From NCBI RefSeq assembly GCF_002870125.1, contig NZ_PNEO01000006.1, positions 124,001 to 188,000 on the forward strand: a stretch of DNA of 64,000 nucleotides, in the 5' to 3' direction. Shown piece after piece: positions 11,363 to 21,127 of this stretch (position 1 is its first letter; each line of letters opens with the position of its first letter). Made by a program: the position numbers and the translations under genes. This stretch comes from Burkholderia sp. WAC0059. Its GTDB lineage: Bacteria; Pseudomonadota; Gammaproteobacteria; Burkholderiales; Burkholderiaceae. The notes beneath the pieces were generated by a model that saw only the letters and a program-made list of their open reading frames with translations, had not been told where the DNA came from and did no database searches.

Positions 11363-11994
11363 GGCGAGGCGGCGGCCGTTTCGCGCGCGAGCCGCACGCC
11401 GGCCAGCCACGTGCCGGCGAACGCCTCCATTTCTTCGACGAGCCGGTCGATGCGCCGCGAAAAATAGTTGAAGGCAAAAAGCGCGACGAGCGCGACGACG
11501 AGGCCGATGGCCGTCGCGACGAGCGCCTGCGCCACGCCGCCCGTCACGCCGGCCGGATTGACGAGCCCGTTGTCGCCGAGCAGCCGGAACGCGCGCATCA
11601 TGCCGACGATCGTGCCGAGCAGGCCGACGAGCGGCGCGGCCGTCACGACGGTTTCGAGCACCCACAGGCCGCGCGACATGTCGCGCTGCACTTCGAGCGC
11701 CAGCGTGCCGGCGCGTTCCTCGATCCACCAGACGGGTTTGTCCGCCTCGCGCGCGAGCGGCGTCATGAGCCGGCGCAGCGCGTGGCGCTCGGGCAGCGCC
11801 GCGAGCGTGGCGTTCAGCGTTCCGTCGAGGCCGGCCTGCACGCCGGGCACCGGCGCGAAGCGCCAGAACACGTAGGCGCGCTCCAGAATGATGACGAGCG
11901 CGGCGAGCGCGATGAGGCTCAGCGGGTAGACGATCCATCCCGCGATGCGTGCCGTGCCGATGAAACGCTCGATGAAGTCGGGCCAATCCTGCAT
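11359..11994 (-). CDS. exbB: Biopolymer transporter ExbB (MotA/TolQ/ExbB family)
   Basis: The 211-residue protein shows three membrane helices: an N-terminal one (about 17-38), and two near the C-terminus within the family's conserved block TAAPLVGLLGTIVGMMRAF (about 127-145) and VATAIGLVVALVALFAFNYF (about 167-186). It is the proton-channel partner of ExbD. The start ATG 11994 begins the conserved part; the open frame upstream overlaps the receptor gene out of phase and is discarded. It follows the receptor gene by 22 bases and is part of the same minus-strand operon. Confidence 0.88.
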   Translation of the reverse strand: MQDWPDFIERFIGTARIAGWIVYPLSLIALAALVIILERAYVFWRFAPVPGVQAGLDGTLNATLAALPERHALRRLMTPLAREADKPVWWIEERAGTLALEVQRDMSRGLWVLETVVTAAPLVGLLGTIVGMMRAFRLLGDNGLVNPAGVTGGVAQALVATAIGLVVALVALFAFNYFSRRIDRLVEEMEAFAGTWLAGVRLARETAAASP

Positions 11995-12016
11995 GGGGTG
12001 CCTCGATGTTCGCGAC

Positions 12017-14368
12017 TCAGAAGAATTTCGTGATGCCCGCGTAGACCGCGCGATATGGGCCGTACTGCGGCGCGTACACGCCGATGCCCGAGCCGTCGCG
12101 CAGCTCGTAGACGTCGCCGAACGCGTTGACGAGCACGACGCGCGCATCGACCTTGCCGATCAGCGGCGCGTTCAGATGCTGGATCACGGAGAGGTTGAAC
12201 TGGGTGTAGAGCGGCAGCTTGCCGGTGTTGGCGAAGCCCTCGCGCAGGCCGCTGCCTATCGTGCCGTCCATCGTGAAGGTGGTTCGGCCCCAGGTATAGG
12301 CGCCGCCGAGCGAGGCCGTGACGCGCTGGTCGTGGTCGAGGAATACCCAGTGGTTGGCGATGAAGGCGAGCTCGGCCGAATCGAAGTTGAACTGCGCGGA
12401 ATCGACGTCCTTGCCCTGGGAGCGGCTGAACGCGACGTTCAGGTAGGCGGAGACGTTGCCGTGCCTGTAGTTGGTCGTGAGTTCGACGCCGTAGACGCGG
12501 CCGTACGCGTAGTTGAACGGCGTGTAGATGAGCGCGGTGCCGAACTGGCCGAGGTCGAGCAGGTCGTGCGCCTTCTTGTAGTAGGCGTCGAGCCCCACGG
12601 TCAGGTCGGAGCCGAACCGCTGCGTGATGCCGACGTCGTAGTAGTCGTCGCGCTCGGGTTCGACGGGGTCGTTCTGGGTGACCTGGCTCTGGTTGGTCGT
12701 GCCGACGTAGCGGCCGATGGTGGTGCTTGCCACGAGCTCCATCGAGGGCGGCGTGAAGTAGCGCGCGTAGCCCGCGTGCAGCGTCGTGGTCGGCGTGAGC
12801 TTGAAGACCGCGCCGATGCGCGGGTCTAGCTGGCTCGCCTGCACGTACTCGTTCATGCCGTCGTAGCGCAGGCCGTAGTTCAGCGTGAGGCGCCCGTTGA
12901 TCTTCCACTCGTCCTGGACGTAGACGCTGTAGAGGTAGCCGGTCTTGCTGCTCGCGTCGTCGATCGTCGTCGGCACGTCGGAGGTCTGGTTGCCTGCCGC
13001 GTCGACCGGAAAGACCGAGACCGCGTCGTTGAAGTCCGCGTGGTCCTGCTGCAGCAGCACGCCGGCGCGAATCGTGTGATGGTCGTTCAGGCGCCAGGTG
13101 GTGTCGGCCTGCAGGCCGTCGTCCGTGTCGCTGTGAAAGTCGTTCGACGCCACGCCGTTGAAGATCAGGTCGCCGGTCGGGTCGGGGTTGAACTGCGTGC
13201 GCGTGTAGCGCGTGAAGAACGCCACCTGGTAGTCGAGCGCCGCCCCGTTCGTGCCCTGCAGCGCGACCACGGCGAAGTTGTTCAGTTCGGACTGCGTTTC
13301 GTTCAGGTCGGCCGAATTGAAGTTCGGCACGCCGGCCAGCGTGTACTGGGGCGTGAGGCCAGGCGTGTCGGGTAGCTGGAACTGGTTGGCCGCCGTGCCC
13401 ACCATCAGGCTCACGCGCGTGAGCGGATTGATGAGGTACGACATGTAGCCGAAGCCGTTGCCCTGGCGCGTGTGGTCGTGCAGCGGATCGGGGTCGGACG
13501 TCGGCGCCTCGATGCCGAGGTTGTTTTCGCCGAGCGAGCCGCTGAAAAAATAGGTGAGGTCGCCCTTGCTGCCGTAGACGTCTGCGCTCGTCTGGAGGGT
13601 CTGGTGGCTGCCGCCGTAGACGTCAATCGCGCCGCCGTCGCCGAGGTCGCCCGACTTCGTGGTGATGTCGATGATGCCGGCCGTGCGATAGCCGTATTCG
13701 GCGGGCAGCGCGCCCGTCAGCAGGTTGACCTGGTCGATGATGTGCGTGTCGAGCGACTGCCCGAAGCCGCTGATCGGCTCGGGAATCAGAATGCCGTTGA
13801 GGCGGTACTGCAGGTCGGCGTGGTCGCCGCGCACGTGTAGCTGGCCGTACGAGTCGTCGGCCACGCCGGGCGCCTGCAGCAGGACCTGGTTGAGCGGCGT
13901 GTTCTCGCCTTGCGGCATGGTCTGGATGTCCGCCTGCGTGATGCGGTAGATGCTGCTGCCGGTTTCGGGCAGCAAGCCGTTGCGCGCTTCGTCGAGCCGT
14001 TTCGCGTCGACCTCCACGTCGAGCGTGCCGTCCTGCTTCAGCGCGAGCGTCACGCTCGCCGGATGGCCGGCGCTCACGCTGGCCATCTGCGTGGCGGTGG
14101 CGTAGCCCTGCGCCGAGACGACGAGCGCATACGTGCCGGGCGGCACGGCTTCGAGCGCGAAATGGCCGGTCGCGTTCGTGGAGGCCTGGCCGGCGTCGGT
14201 GCCGGCGGCGGTCGTGACGTGAACGACCGCGTGGGCGACGGGTTTGCCCGCCGCGTCGGTGACGGTGCCGCTCAGCGTCGTCTGTGCGTCGGCCGCCCGG
14301 ACCTGACCGCCGGCCAGCGCGGCGAGCACGAAAAGGCCGACCTGCGCCCTGCGTATGCGAGGTTTCAT
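12017..14368 (-). CDS. TonB-dependent receptor with carboxypeptidase-regulatory N-terminal domain, putative zinc-regulated
   Basis: The 783-residue outer-membrane protein starts with a signal peptide (cleavage near residue 25, after QVRA), then a CarboxypepD_reg-like beta-sandwich (about 30-112), a plug domain (about 125-235, with QVLLQAPGVADDSYGQLHVRG) and a 22-strand barrel ending in an aromatic residue (TKFF). Such receptors import metals or metallophores. The substrate is inferred, not seen: the gene diverges from a ZigA-type zinc GTPase with a Zur-like palindrome between them, which points to zinc. It heads an operon with exbB, exbD and tonB. Acid-rich and His-containing loops such as DPDPLHDHTRQG are present but not decisive. 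Confidence 0.85.
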   Translation of the reverse strand: MKPRIRRAQVGLFVLAALAGGQVRAADAQTTLSGTVTDAAGKPVAHAVVHVTTAAGTDAGQASTNATGHFALEAVPPGTYALVVSAQGYATATQMASVSAGHPASVTLALKQDGTLDVEVDAKRLDEARNGLLPETGSSIYRITQADIQTMPQGENTPLNQVLLQAPGVADDSYGQLHVRGDHADLQYRLNGILIPEPISGFGQSLDTHIIDQVNLLTGALPAEYGYRTAGIIDITTKSGDLGDGGAIDVYGGSHQTLQTSADVYGSKGDLTYFFSGSLGENNLGIEAPTSDPDPLHDHTRQGNGFGYMSYLINPLTRVSLMVGTAANQFQLPDTPGLTPQYTLAGVPNFNSADLNETQSELNNFAVVALQGTNGAALDYQVAFFTRYTRTQFNPDPTGDLIFNGVASNDFHSDTDDGLQADTTWRLNDHHTIRAGVLLQQDHADFNDAVSVFPVDAAGNQTSDVPTTIDDASSKTGYLYSVYVQDEWKINGRLTLNYGLRYDGMNEYVQASQLDPRIGAVFKLTPTTTLHAGYARYFTPPSMELVASTTIGRYVGTTNQSQVTQNDPVEPERDDYYDVGITQRFGSDLTVGLDAYYKKAHDLLDLGQFGTALIYTPFNYAYGRVYGVELTTNYRHGNVSAYLNVAFSRSQGKDVDSAQFNFDSAELAFIANHWVFLDHDQRVTASLGGAYTWGRTTFTMDGTIGSGLREGFANTGKLPLYTQFNLSVIQHLNAPLIGKVDARVVLVNAFGDVYELRDGSGIGVYAPQYGPYRAVYAGITKFF

Positions 14369-14504
14369 GTTCTGAAGGTGGTGGATGTCGTTGATTTGCC
14401 GCCCCGGCTCGTCCGTTGCGAACCGGGTACCCCGTGCTGCGCGCGACGCGTCCGGTCAATCAGGGCCTTGCGGGCTTGTCGCCAGTACATCTGTCTCGCG
14501 TCTT

Positions 14505-14532
14505 GTTGAAATGATATAACATTGCATTAATG
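14505..14532. promoter_or_regulatory. Candidate Zur operator
   Basis: AATGATATAACATT (14510-14523) is one base from a perfect palindrome, and the flanking GAAATGATATAACATTGC resembles the AT-rich GAAATGTTATA-type Zur boxes of Proteobacteria. It lies midway between the divergent receptor (start 14368) and zigA-like gene (start 14604), in the only A+T-rich patch of the gap, so one dimer could control both. The assignment rests on the palindrome and on the zinc-type neighbour. Confidence 0.55.
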
Positions 14533-14603
14533 TCCGTTCCGTTTTTTTACGGACCGACTTCAGCGGATCAACTTCAGCGGACCAACGACAAGGAGCCCGC
14601 CTC

Positions 14604-15833
<1,230 letters not shown>

Positions 15834-15867
15834 CGGGTCGACGGGAGAGAATTGAAGGAACGTGACG

Positions 15868-15999
15868 ATGAGCGTGAAGATGGAAGAAGACCATCAGGCG
15901 ATGGACAGCCAGGCGCAAGGGCGCGCTGGTGCTGGGCATCATCCAGGGCAAGACGACGGCGGCGCAGGCCGGCCGTGCGTACGTACGATCTGTCTGACT
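15868..15999 (+). pseudogene. Transposase (orfA/helix-turn-helix) remnant, frameshifted
   Basis: From 15896 one frame reads RRWTARRKGALVLGIIQG then KTTAAQAGRAY, the usual N-terminal helix-turn-helix of small IS transposase OrfA proteins. The product would begin in a different frame at ATG 15868 (MSVKMEEDHQ), so one frameshift lies near 15890. A second is explained by a 4-bp tandem duplication, GTACGTAC at 15979-15986: removing one copy restores AYDLSDS. The rest of the gene and the IS ends are not recognisable. It sits between zigA and the amino-acid transporter genes. Confidence 0.6.
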
Positions 16000-16226
16000 C
16001 CCGTTACGCGCGTCGACCGCCGGCAACCGGACGCCGCCGAATTTCACCGGCTCGGGACCGTGCCGCCCGAAGCCGAATAGTTCGTCAACCTAAACATTAT
16101 AGGTACCAGTCGCGCGTACCAGCGCGACTTTACGGCCTTCTGGCATCCTGCAGCCGGACGAATGCCGTTTCGCGCCTACGACAGATGTGCAAGCTCACCT
16201 GTAAACGCGGGCGCACCGGCAGCGAG
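16000..16226. other. Decayed DNA between transposase remnant and transporter
   Basis: No gene is supportable. An 8-bp hairpin AGTCGCGC/GCGCGACT with a 6-base loop lies at 16108-16129 and could be a weak terminator of either strand, although no T-run follows. The position is where an ATPase gene for the adjacent ABC transporter would be expected; no Walker motif is visible in any frame. Confidence 0.4.
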
Positions 16227-16931
16227 TCAAAGAAACCCTTTCCCCGGTACGACTCCGAACCTCGCTTGCAATTGCCGCACCACGGCGGACAGGGCCGTGC
16301 AGACACAGAAATAGCATGCGCCGGCGAATACGATCAGTTCGACCGTCGTGCCATCCCGCGCGCCAATGTTCGACGCGATAGTGAAGAAATCGCCAAGTCC
16401 GATCACGTAGACCAGCGACGTGTCCTGGAACAGGATGATGGCCTGCGTCAGCAGCAACGGCACGATGGCCCGCAGCGCCAGGGGAAGGACGATCAGTTGC
16501 GTACACTGGAAAGGCGTCATGCCGAGCGCCAGCGCTGCATTGACCTGTCCGGCCGGAACGCTGTTGACGCCCGCGCGAATGATCTCCGCGTAGTAAGCCG
16601 CCTCGAATAGCGAGAACGCGATCAATGCGGAGACGCGACGTATATCGATGTTCGACGGCAGATGCAGCAATGCCGACAGCAACTGCGGCACGACGAGAAA
16701 GAATACGAGCAGCACCACCGGCATCGGTACCGCGCGAAAGGCCGTCACATAGGCCTGCGCGAACGCCGACAGCAGCCGCGAACGCGACAGCCGGAACAGG
16801 GCCAGGAGCACGCCGACGCAAAACCCCGCGACCAGCGCAACCGCCGTTATTTCAAACGTCAGGTGCAGGCCGCGGGCCAGCTCGGGCAAATCCTTCAGGA
16901 TGACGGACCAGTGAAAGCTGTACGGCATCAT
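16227..16931 (-). CDS. Polar amino-acid ABC transporter permease (GltK-like)
   Basis: The 234-residue inner-membrane protein belongs to the HisM/GltJK permease family. It has about five membrane helices and the EAA loop with its conserved Gly, seen in NAALALGMTPFQCTQLIVLPLALRAIVPLL (about residues 136-165, in pieces). It should move glutamate/aspartate-type amino acids with the other permease. The two ATG codons at 16931 and 16928 overlap the end of the upstream permease, indicating coupling. The expected ATPase gene does not follow; the operon ends here in decayed DNA. Base composition is visibly less G+C-rich than neighbouring regions. Confidence 0.85.
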   Translation of the reverse strand: MMPYSFHWSVILKDLPELARGLHLTFEITAVALVAGFCVGVLLALFRLSRSRLLSAFAQAYVTAFRAVPMPVVLLVFFLVVPQLLSALLHLPSNIDIRRVSALIAFSLFEAAYYAEIIRAGVNSVPAGQVNAALALGMTPFQCTQLIVLPLALRAIVPLLLTQAIILFQDTSLVYVIGLGDFFTIASNIGARDGTTVELIVFAGACYFCVCTALSAVVRQLQARFGVVPGKGFL

Positions 16932-17668
16932 CGACCGCCCGATGAGGTAGCCAGCCGGACGGACTTCTCGATGCGCCGCGCGACGATCATGACGAGGCCG
17001 GTCATCAGGGCATAGCCGGCAATGATCGCAATAAACGACTCGTACGCCTGGGACGTGTAGTCGACCATGCGCTGCGCCTGCGCGGAAAGTTCGAGCACGC
17101 CGATCGTCGAGGCGACCGACGAGTTCTTGATGATGTTCAGAAATTCGGACGTCAGCGGCGGCACGAGGTTGCGTGCCGCGACGGGCAGCAACACGTACCG
17201 GTAGGTCTGAAACAGGTCCAGCCCGAGGGACAGTCCCGCCGCCCGCTGCCCGGCCGGTAGCGCCTGCAGGCCCGAGCGCACCTGCTCGCACACCCGCGCC
17301 GACGTGAACAACCCGAGGCAGACCACCGACGCCAGCACGCCGGCTTCAGTCGGCGGTAGATGCTTGATGGCGCTGCCGAGCTGGCCGGGCAGCAATTCGG
17401 GAACGACCCAGAACCAAAGGAAAAACTGGACGATCAACGGAATATTGCGGAACAGCGCAACATAGCTGGCCGAGTACCAGTACAGCGCTTTGCCCGGCAA
17501 GGTCCGGACGATACCCATCGATACCCCGACCGCCAGCGCAATGATCCATCCCGCAAGCGAAATGCCGACAGTCGCTTCCAGCCCCGAAACGATCCACCCG
17601 AGGTACGTGGACGGTTCTCCGGTACCGACAGGCTGGAGAAAGATCGCCCAGTCCCAGCGATAACCCAT
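16928..17668 (-). CDS. Polar amino-acid ABC transporter permease (GltJ-like)
   Basis: The 246-residue permease has the HisMQ-family layout: N-terminal WDWAIFLQPV segment as in GltJ, five or so membrane helices, and the EAA-type loop AAGLSLGLDLFQTYRYVLLP with NIIKNSSVASTIGVLELSAQ after it, a stretch typical of glutamate/aspartate permeases. ATG 17668 is chosen over an upstream in-frame start because it begins the conserved sequence. It follows the binding-protein gene by 67 bases and overlaps the second permease by four bases. Confidence 0.87.
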   Translation of the reverse strand: MGYRWDWAIFLQPVGTGEPSTYLGWIVSGLEATVGISLAGWIIALAVGVSMGIVRTLPGKALYWYSASYVALFRNIPLIVQFFLWFWVVPELLPGQLGSAIKHLPPTEAGVLASVVCLGLFTSARVCEQVRSGLQALPAGQRAAGLSLGLDLFQTYRYVLLPVAARNLVPPLTSEFLNIIKNSSVASTIGVLELSAQAQRMVDYTSQAYESFIAIIAGYALMTGLVMIVARRIEKSVRLATSSGGR

Positions 17669-17735
17669 ATCTGCTCCACGACACGATGACAGGCGCGGGC
17701 CGCAGCGCATCGCTACGCGCGGCCGGCCACGCGAA

Positions 17736-18632
17736 TCAGCTCAGAGGTTTGTCGTTGGGCGCCTTGAACAACGCCTTGAGATCGTCGCTCTCCGGCAAAT
17801 GCAGATTGATGCCGCCCGGCGGAATCGGGCTATCGAACCACTTTCTGTAAAGCACATCGGCCTGGCCCGAGGTCTGCAAACGGGCGACCGCATCGTCAAC
17901 CACCTTTTTGAAGTCGGGATCGTCCTTGCGGAACATGCACCCGTAAGCCTCTTTCGATTGAGGCTTGCCGACGATCACGTAATCGTCGGGATCGGGCGCC
18001 TTCGCGCGTTCGCCGGCCAGCATCGCGTCGTCGAGCATGAACGCGTCGGCCCGCCCCGTCGAGAGCGCAAGGAACGACTCCGCCACGTCCTTCTGCGTCG
18101 TGATGACCGCGCCCAGGTGCTGGTCGGTATCGAGCCGGTGCAGGATCTGCTCGGACGTCGAGCCCGCGTTGGTCACGACCGTGCGCCCCTTGAGGTCGGC
18201 GAAGTCCTTGATGCCCGAGTTTTTCTTCGTCAGCAGGCGTGTGCCGATAATGAAGATCGTATTGGAAAAAGCGGCCTGTTTCTGCCGTTCCGCATCGTTC
18301 GTCGTCGTACTGCATTCGATGTCGATCGTCCCGTTCACCAACAACGGAATACGGTTCTGCGGCGTAATCGCGATCGTCCTGACGGTAAGGTTCGGCCGAT
18401 TCAACTTCTGTTTGACCGCGCCCACGATCGCGAGTGCGATGTCCTGCGAATAGCCGATGCTCTTCTGCTGATCGTCGTAATACGAGAACGGCACAACCGC
18501 CGGGCGAACGCCGAGGACGATGGTGTCGCTATTCGCGATTTTCTGCAGCGTACCGGAAGTCTGTGCGTGAGCAGATCCAGTCGCTACCAGCGAGGCGGCA
18601 AGCAGCAATCGAAGCGTGTTCTTTCGAATCAT
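17736..18632 (-). CDS. Amino-acid ABC transporter substrate-binding protein (GltI-like)
   Basis: The 298-residue protein has a clear signal peptide (cleavage after SAHA, about residue 22) and an SBP_bac_3 fold. Family marks are the GVRPAVVPFSYYDDQQKSIG start of lobe 1, the NGTIDIECSTTTNDAERQ ligand-binding stretch, and FADLKGRTVVTNAGSTSEQ. These resemble glutamate/aspartate-binding proteins. It heads the minus-strand operon with two permeases. The upstream 18640-18780 stretch is A+T-richer and probably carries the promoter. No transporter ATPase is encoded nearby. Confidence 0.87.
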   Translation of the reverse strand: MIRKNTLRLLLAASLVATGSAHAQTSGTLQKIANSDTIVLGVRPAVVPFSYYDDQQKSIGYSQDIALAIVGAVKQKLNRPNLTVRTIAITPQNRIPLLVNGTIDIECSTTTNDAERQKQAAFSNTIFIIGTRLLTKKNSGIKDFADLKGRTVVTNAGSTSEQILHRLDTDQHLGAVITTQKDVAESFLALSTGRADAFMLDDAMLAGERAKAPDPDDYVIVGKPQSKEAYGCMFRKDDPDFKKVVDDAVARLQTSGQADVLYRKWFDSPIPPGGINLHLPESDDLKALFKAPNDKPLS

Positions 18633-18937
18633 TATGGATGGTCTCCGGAATATGGCTCGCATTAATCGGTCGCAAACACGAGCAGTTCGCAAGTAAAACG
18701 CAACCGGCCTGGCGGGGGCAAATATTTGTATCCGATTTGTTATTCGTATTTTCTGCTAAGTTCGCAGCGTAGCATGCAGTCGAACGACCGGACGGGCAAT
18801 CATCCGTCATTCGCGATTGCCGGGCTGATGGACGCAGAGATATGGATTCCCGACAGCCATAACGTGAAGCGGAACAGTGACGGGACGTGAAATCCTCCGC
18901 GGGTAACAACGCCCGCTACACCGCTTCCGTAAACGCA

Positions 18938-18969
18938 AAAAGCCAGGGCGTCATGTCCTGGCTTTTGTT
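18938..18969 (+). terminator. Terminator-like hairpin in gene-poor region
   Basis: AAAAGCCAGG (18938-18947) pairs perfectly with CCTGGCTTTT (18957-18966) across a 9-base loop, and the arm itself ends in four T residues followed by GTT. Because the arms are flanked by A and T runs it could stop transcription in both directions. No gene ends close to it on the plus strand. Confidence 0.65.
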
Positions 18970-19147
18970 CTGTTCAGCAGATACGGCAGCGGAGAAGAAA
19001 GAGCGCAATGTGCGCCCGGTTCGCTGCAAGAAGCAGACTGCGGGTTACAGCACAATCAGCCGCAGTTCAATACCTGCCCGCCAATGCGAGGCATTACTTT
19101 GCTTGCGGCGACTGTCCGCGCATCTGGCGCGACGCGGCATGCTATCG

Positions 19148-19175
19148 GAGCCGGAGCCTTGTACTCCGGCTCTTT
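19148..19175 (+). terminator. Second terminator-like hairpin in gene-poor region
   Basis: GAGCCGGAG (19148-19156) pairs perfectly with CTCCGGCTC (19164-19172) with a 7-base loop, followed by TTTCC. It is a moderate terminator candidate with a short T-run and again has no recognisable gene in front of it. Confidence 0.5.
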
Positions 19176-19313
19176 CCGTTGTGCGGCATCCGCATCCGCA
19201 ACGCCGGCTTACAGTCCGCTGTCCATGCAGCGATAAGAGACAGCCACGACGGGTCCGCTTTGGAACTCGCCGCTGACCTCATCTTTTTTTTTGACCAGGT
19301 TACCCGTTTTTTT

Positions 19314-19343
19314 GGATTGTGCATTATGCGTTATGCACAGTCC
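19314..19343. promoter_or_regulatory. Long palindromic operator upstream of ABC/amidase operon
   Basis: The arms GGATTGTGCAT (19314-19324) and ATGCACAGTCC (19333-19343) match at 10 of 11 positions as an inverted repeat, spaced by 8 bases; the full 30-bp element matches at 12 of 15 positions. It lies 114 bases before the ATPase start and just after a TTGACC hexamer (19291-19296). The GntR-type regulator encoded inside this operon is the natural candidate to bind it; this is inference. Confidence 0.5.
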
Positions 19344-19457
19344 ACGATGGCGCTGCCCGATACGCAGCGTCCGGCATGGACGAAGACGCGCGCGGACAGC
19401 GGCCGGGGCCCGTGCGGGCGCGTCGTTCGACGACATTGCGTTCTTGTGAGGATGCCC

Positions 19458-20306
19458 ATGAGTTCACCCCCTCTTTCTTCGGCGACCGGGGCCGGCGCGC
19501 GCGCGTCGAAGCCCGCCGACCGTCTGCTGGTCTCCGAGCTCAGCCACGCGTTCGTGACGGCCGACGGCGTCAGCGTGCCGATTTTCGACAAGCTCGATTT
19601 CGGCGTCGGCAGCGGCGAGATCATCTCGATCGTCGGGCGCAGCGGGGCCGGCAAGAGCACGCTGTTCAATCTTATCTCGGGGCTGCTCACGCCGCAGGCC
19701 GGGCGCGTGGCGGTGGGCCGGCGCGCCGACGGCAGCGAGGGGCGCATCGCCTACATGCTGCAGAAGGACCTGCTGATGCCGTGGCGCACCGTGCTGCAAA
19801 ACGCGGTGCTCGGCATCGAGCTTTATCGCAAGGTGACGCGCGAGGACCTCGAGCGCGCGCGCAGGATGCTGGCGCGCTACGGCCTCGACTCGGTGGCCGG
19901 CGCCTACCCGCATTCGCTCTCGGGCGGCATGCGCCAGCGCGTGGCGCTCACGCGAACCCTGCTCGTCGACCCGACGCTCGTGCTGCTCGACGAACCGTTC
20001 TCGGCGCTCGACTACGAGACGCGCCTGACGCTCGAGGACGACGTCATGGCGCTGCGCGAGCAGAGCGGCACGAGCGTGATTCTCGTTACGCACGACATCG
20101 AGGAAGCCATCGCGATGAGCGACCGCGTCATTCTGCTCGGCGGCCGGCCCGCGCGCATCGAGGACGACATCGAGGTTTGCCTCTCGACGACGGGTCCCCG
20201 CACGGCGGTGTCGGCGCGCGAGGCGCCAGAATTCCGCACCTTCCACTCGCGCATCTGGAACGGACTGCGCGGCCATAACATCCAGCACGCGGGAGCATCG
20301 GCATGA
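19458..20306 (+). CDS. ABC transporter ATP-binding protein (SsuB/TauB/ThiZ type)
   Basis: The 282-residue ATPase has Walker A GRSGAGKST (about residues 60-68), signature LSGGMRQRVALTR, Walker B LVLLDEPFSALD and the H-loop VTHDIEEA. The Q-loop YMLQKDLLMPWRTVLQN with its MPW sequence is typical of nitrate/sulfonate/taurine/thiamine-precursor importers. ATG 19458 has GTGAGG six bases upstream; the in-frame ATG at 19452 overlaps that site and is less likely. It is the first gene of an ATPase-permease-binding-protein-amidase run, and its stop overlaps the permease start (ATGA). Confidence 0.9.
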   Translation: MSSPPLSSATGAGARASKPADRLLVSELSHAFVTADGVSVPIFDKLDFGVGSGEIISIVGRSGAGKSTLFNLISGLLTPQAGRVAVGRRADGSEGRIAYMLQKDLLMPWRTVLQNAVLGIELYRKVTREDLERARRMLARYGLDSVAGAYPHSLSGGMRQRVALTRTLLVDPTLVLLDEPFSALDYETRLTLEDDVMALREQSGTSVILVTHDIEEAIAMSDRVILLGGRPARIEDDIEVCLSTTGPRTAVSAREAPEFRTFHSRIWNGLRGHNIQHAGASA

Positions 20307-21127
20307 GCGACGTGGCGATATCGACAAACACAACGGCGGCGCGCAAGCGCGCGCCCTCGAACCGTTCGCGGCAACTGGGCACGACGCTCGCCGTGAGCGC
20401 GATCGTGGTCGTGCTCGTCGCGCTCTGGCAGGCGGCGGTCGGCCTCGGCTGGATCAACGGCCGCCTGCTCGGCTCGCCCGAAGGCATCTACCGGGCCGCG
20501 GTGCTCGGGTTCTCGCCGCAGGGCACGCTCGTCTCCGACACGCTCATGACGCTCTACGAGACGGTGCTCGGCCTCGTGATCGGCAGCGGCCTCGGCATCG
20601 GGCTCGGCCTCGTGCTCTGGTTCGTGCCGCTCGTCTCCGGCGTGGCCGAGGGGCTTTCGATCATCCTGAACAGCATTCCGAAGATCGCGCTCGGGCCGCT
20701 CATCGTCATCTGGTTCGGCGCGGACATGGCCTCGAAGGTGTGGCTCGCGGCCATCTCGACGTTCGCGGTCGCGATGATCTCGGCGTGCGCCGCGGCGCGC
20801 GAGGTGGACAAGGACCTGCTGAACCTGTTCCGCTCGTTCAAGGCGAAGCCCGCGCTCATCTTTACCAAGCTCATCGTGCCGGGCGCGATGCCGTGGATTT
20901 TCTCGACGCTGCGCGTGAACATCGGCTTCGCGATGATCGGCGCGGTGGTCGGCGAGTACATCGCCTCGCAGGCGGGGCTTGGGCATGAAGTGTTCGTCGC
21001 CGGGTCGCTCTTCGACCTGAACACGGTGTGGCTCGGCATCATCGTGCTCACGCTCATGGCAACCATTCTGAGCTGGATCGTTCAATTCACGGAAGCAAGG
21101 GTCATTTCATGGAAAACAAAACGGTGA
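20303..21127 (+). CDS. ABC transporter permease (SsuC/TauC/ThiX type)
   Basis: The 274-residue BPD_transp_1 permease has about six membrane helices. The EAA loop is seen around LFRSFKAKPALIFTKLIVPG (residues about 181-200) followed by AMPWIFSTLRVNIGFAMIGAV, with a final helix near the C-terminus. It is the membrane channel of the SsuABC/ThiXYZ-like importer. The start overlaps the ATPase stop, and its end overlaps the start of the binding protein by 19 bases, so all three are coupled. Confidence 0.9.
   Translation: MSDVAISTNTTAARKRAPSNRSRQLGTTLAVSAIVVVLVALWQAAVGLGWINGRLLGSPEGIYRAAVLGFSPQGTLVSDTLMTLYETVLGLVIGSGLGIGLGLVLWFVPLVSGVAEGLSIILNSIPKIALGPLIVIWFGADMASKVWLAAISTFAVAMISACAAAREVDKDLLNLFRSFKAKPALIFTKLIVPGAMPWIFSTLRVNIGFAMIGAVVGEYIASQAGLGHEVFVAGSLFDLNTVWLGIIVLTLMATILSWIVQFTEARVISWKTKR

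Larger units (their letters stand above)
18633..19313. other. Gene-poor, lower-G+C region
   Basis: About 680 bases without a supportable gene on either strand, clearly less G+C-rich by eye than the rest of the window. Open frames exist but lack codon character or start sites. It contains the promoter region of the amino-acid transporter, two intrinsic-terminator-like hairpins (18938-18969 and 19148-19175), and T-runs at 19284-19292 and 19307-19313. It may be a remnant of mobile DNA; nothing in it identifies the source. Confidence 0.4.

Noticed and set aside
18887..19276. A 129-codon open frame in the gene-poor region
   Set aside because: It runs through both terminator hairpins and has no ribosome site, hydrophobic pattern or family likeness.
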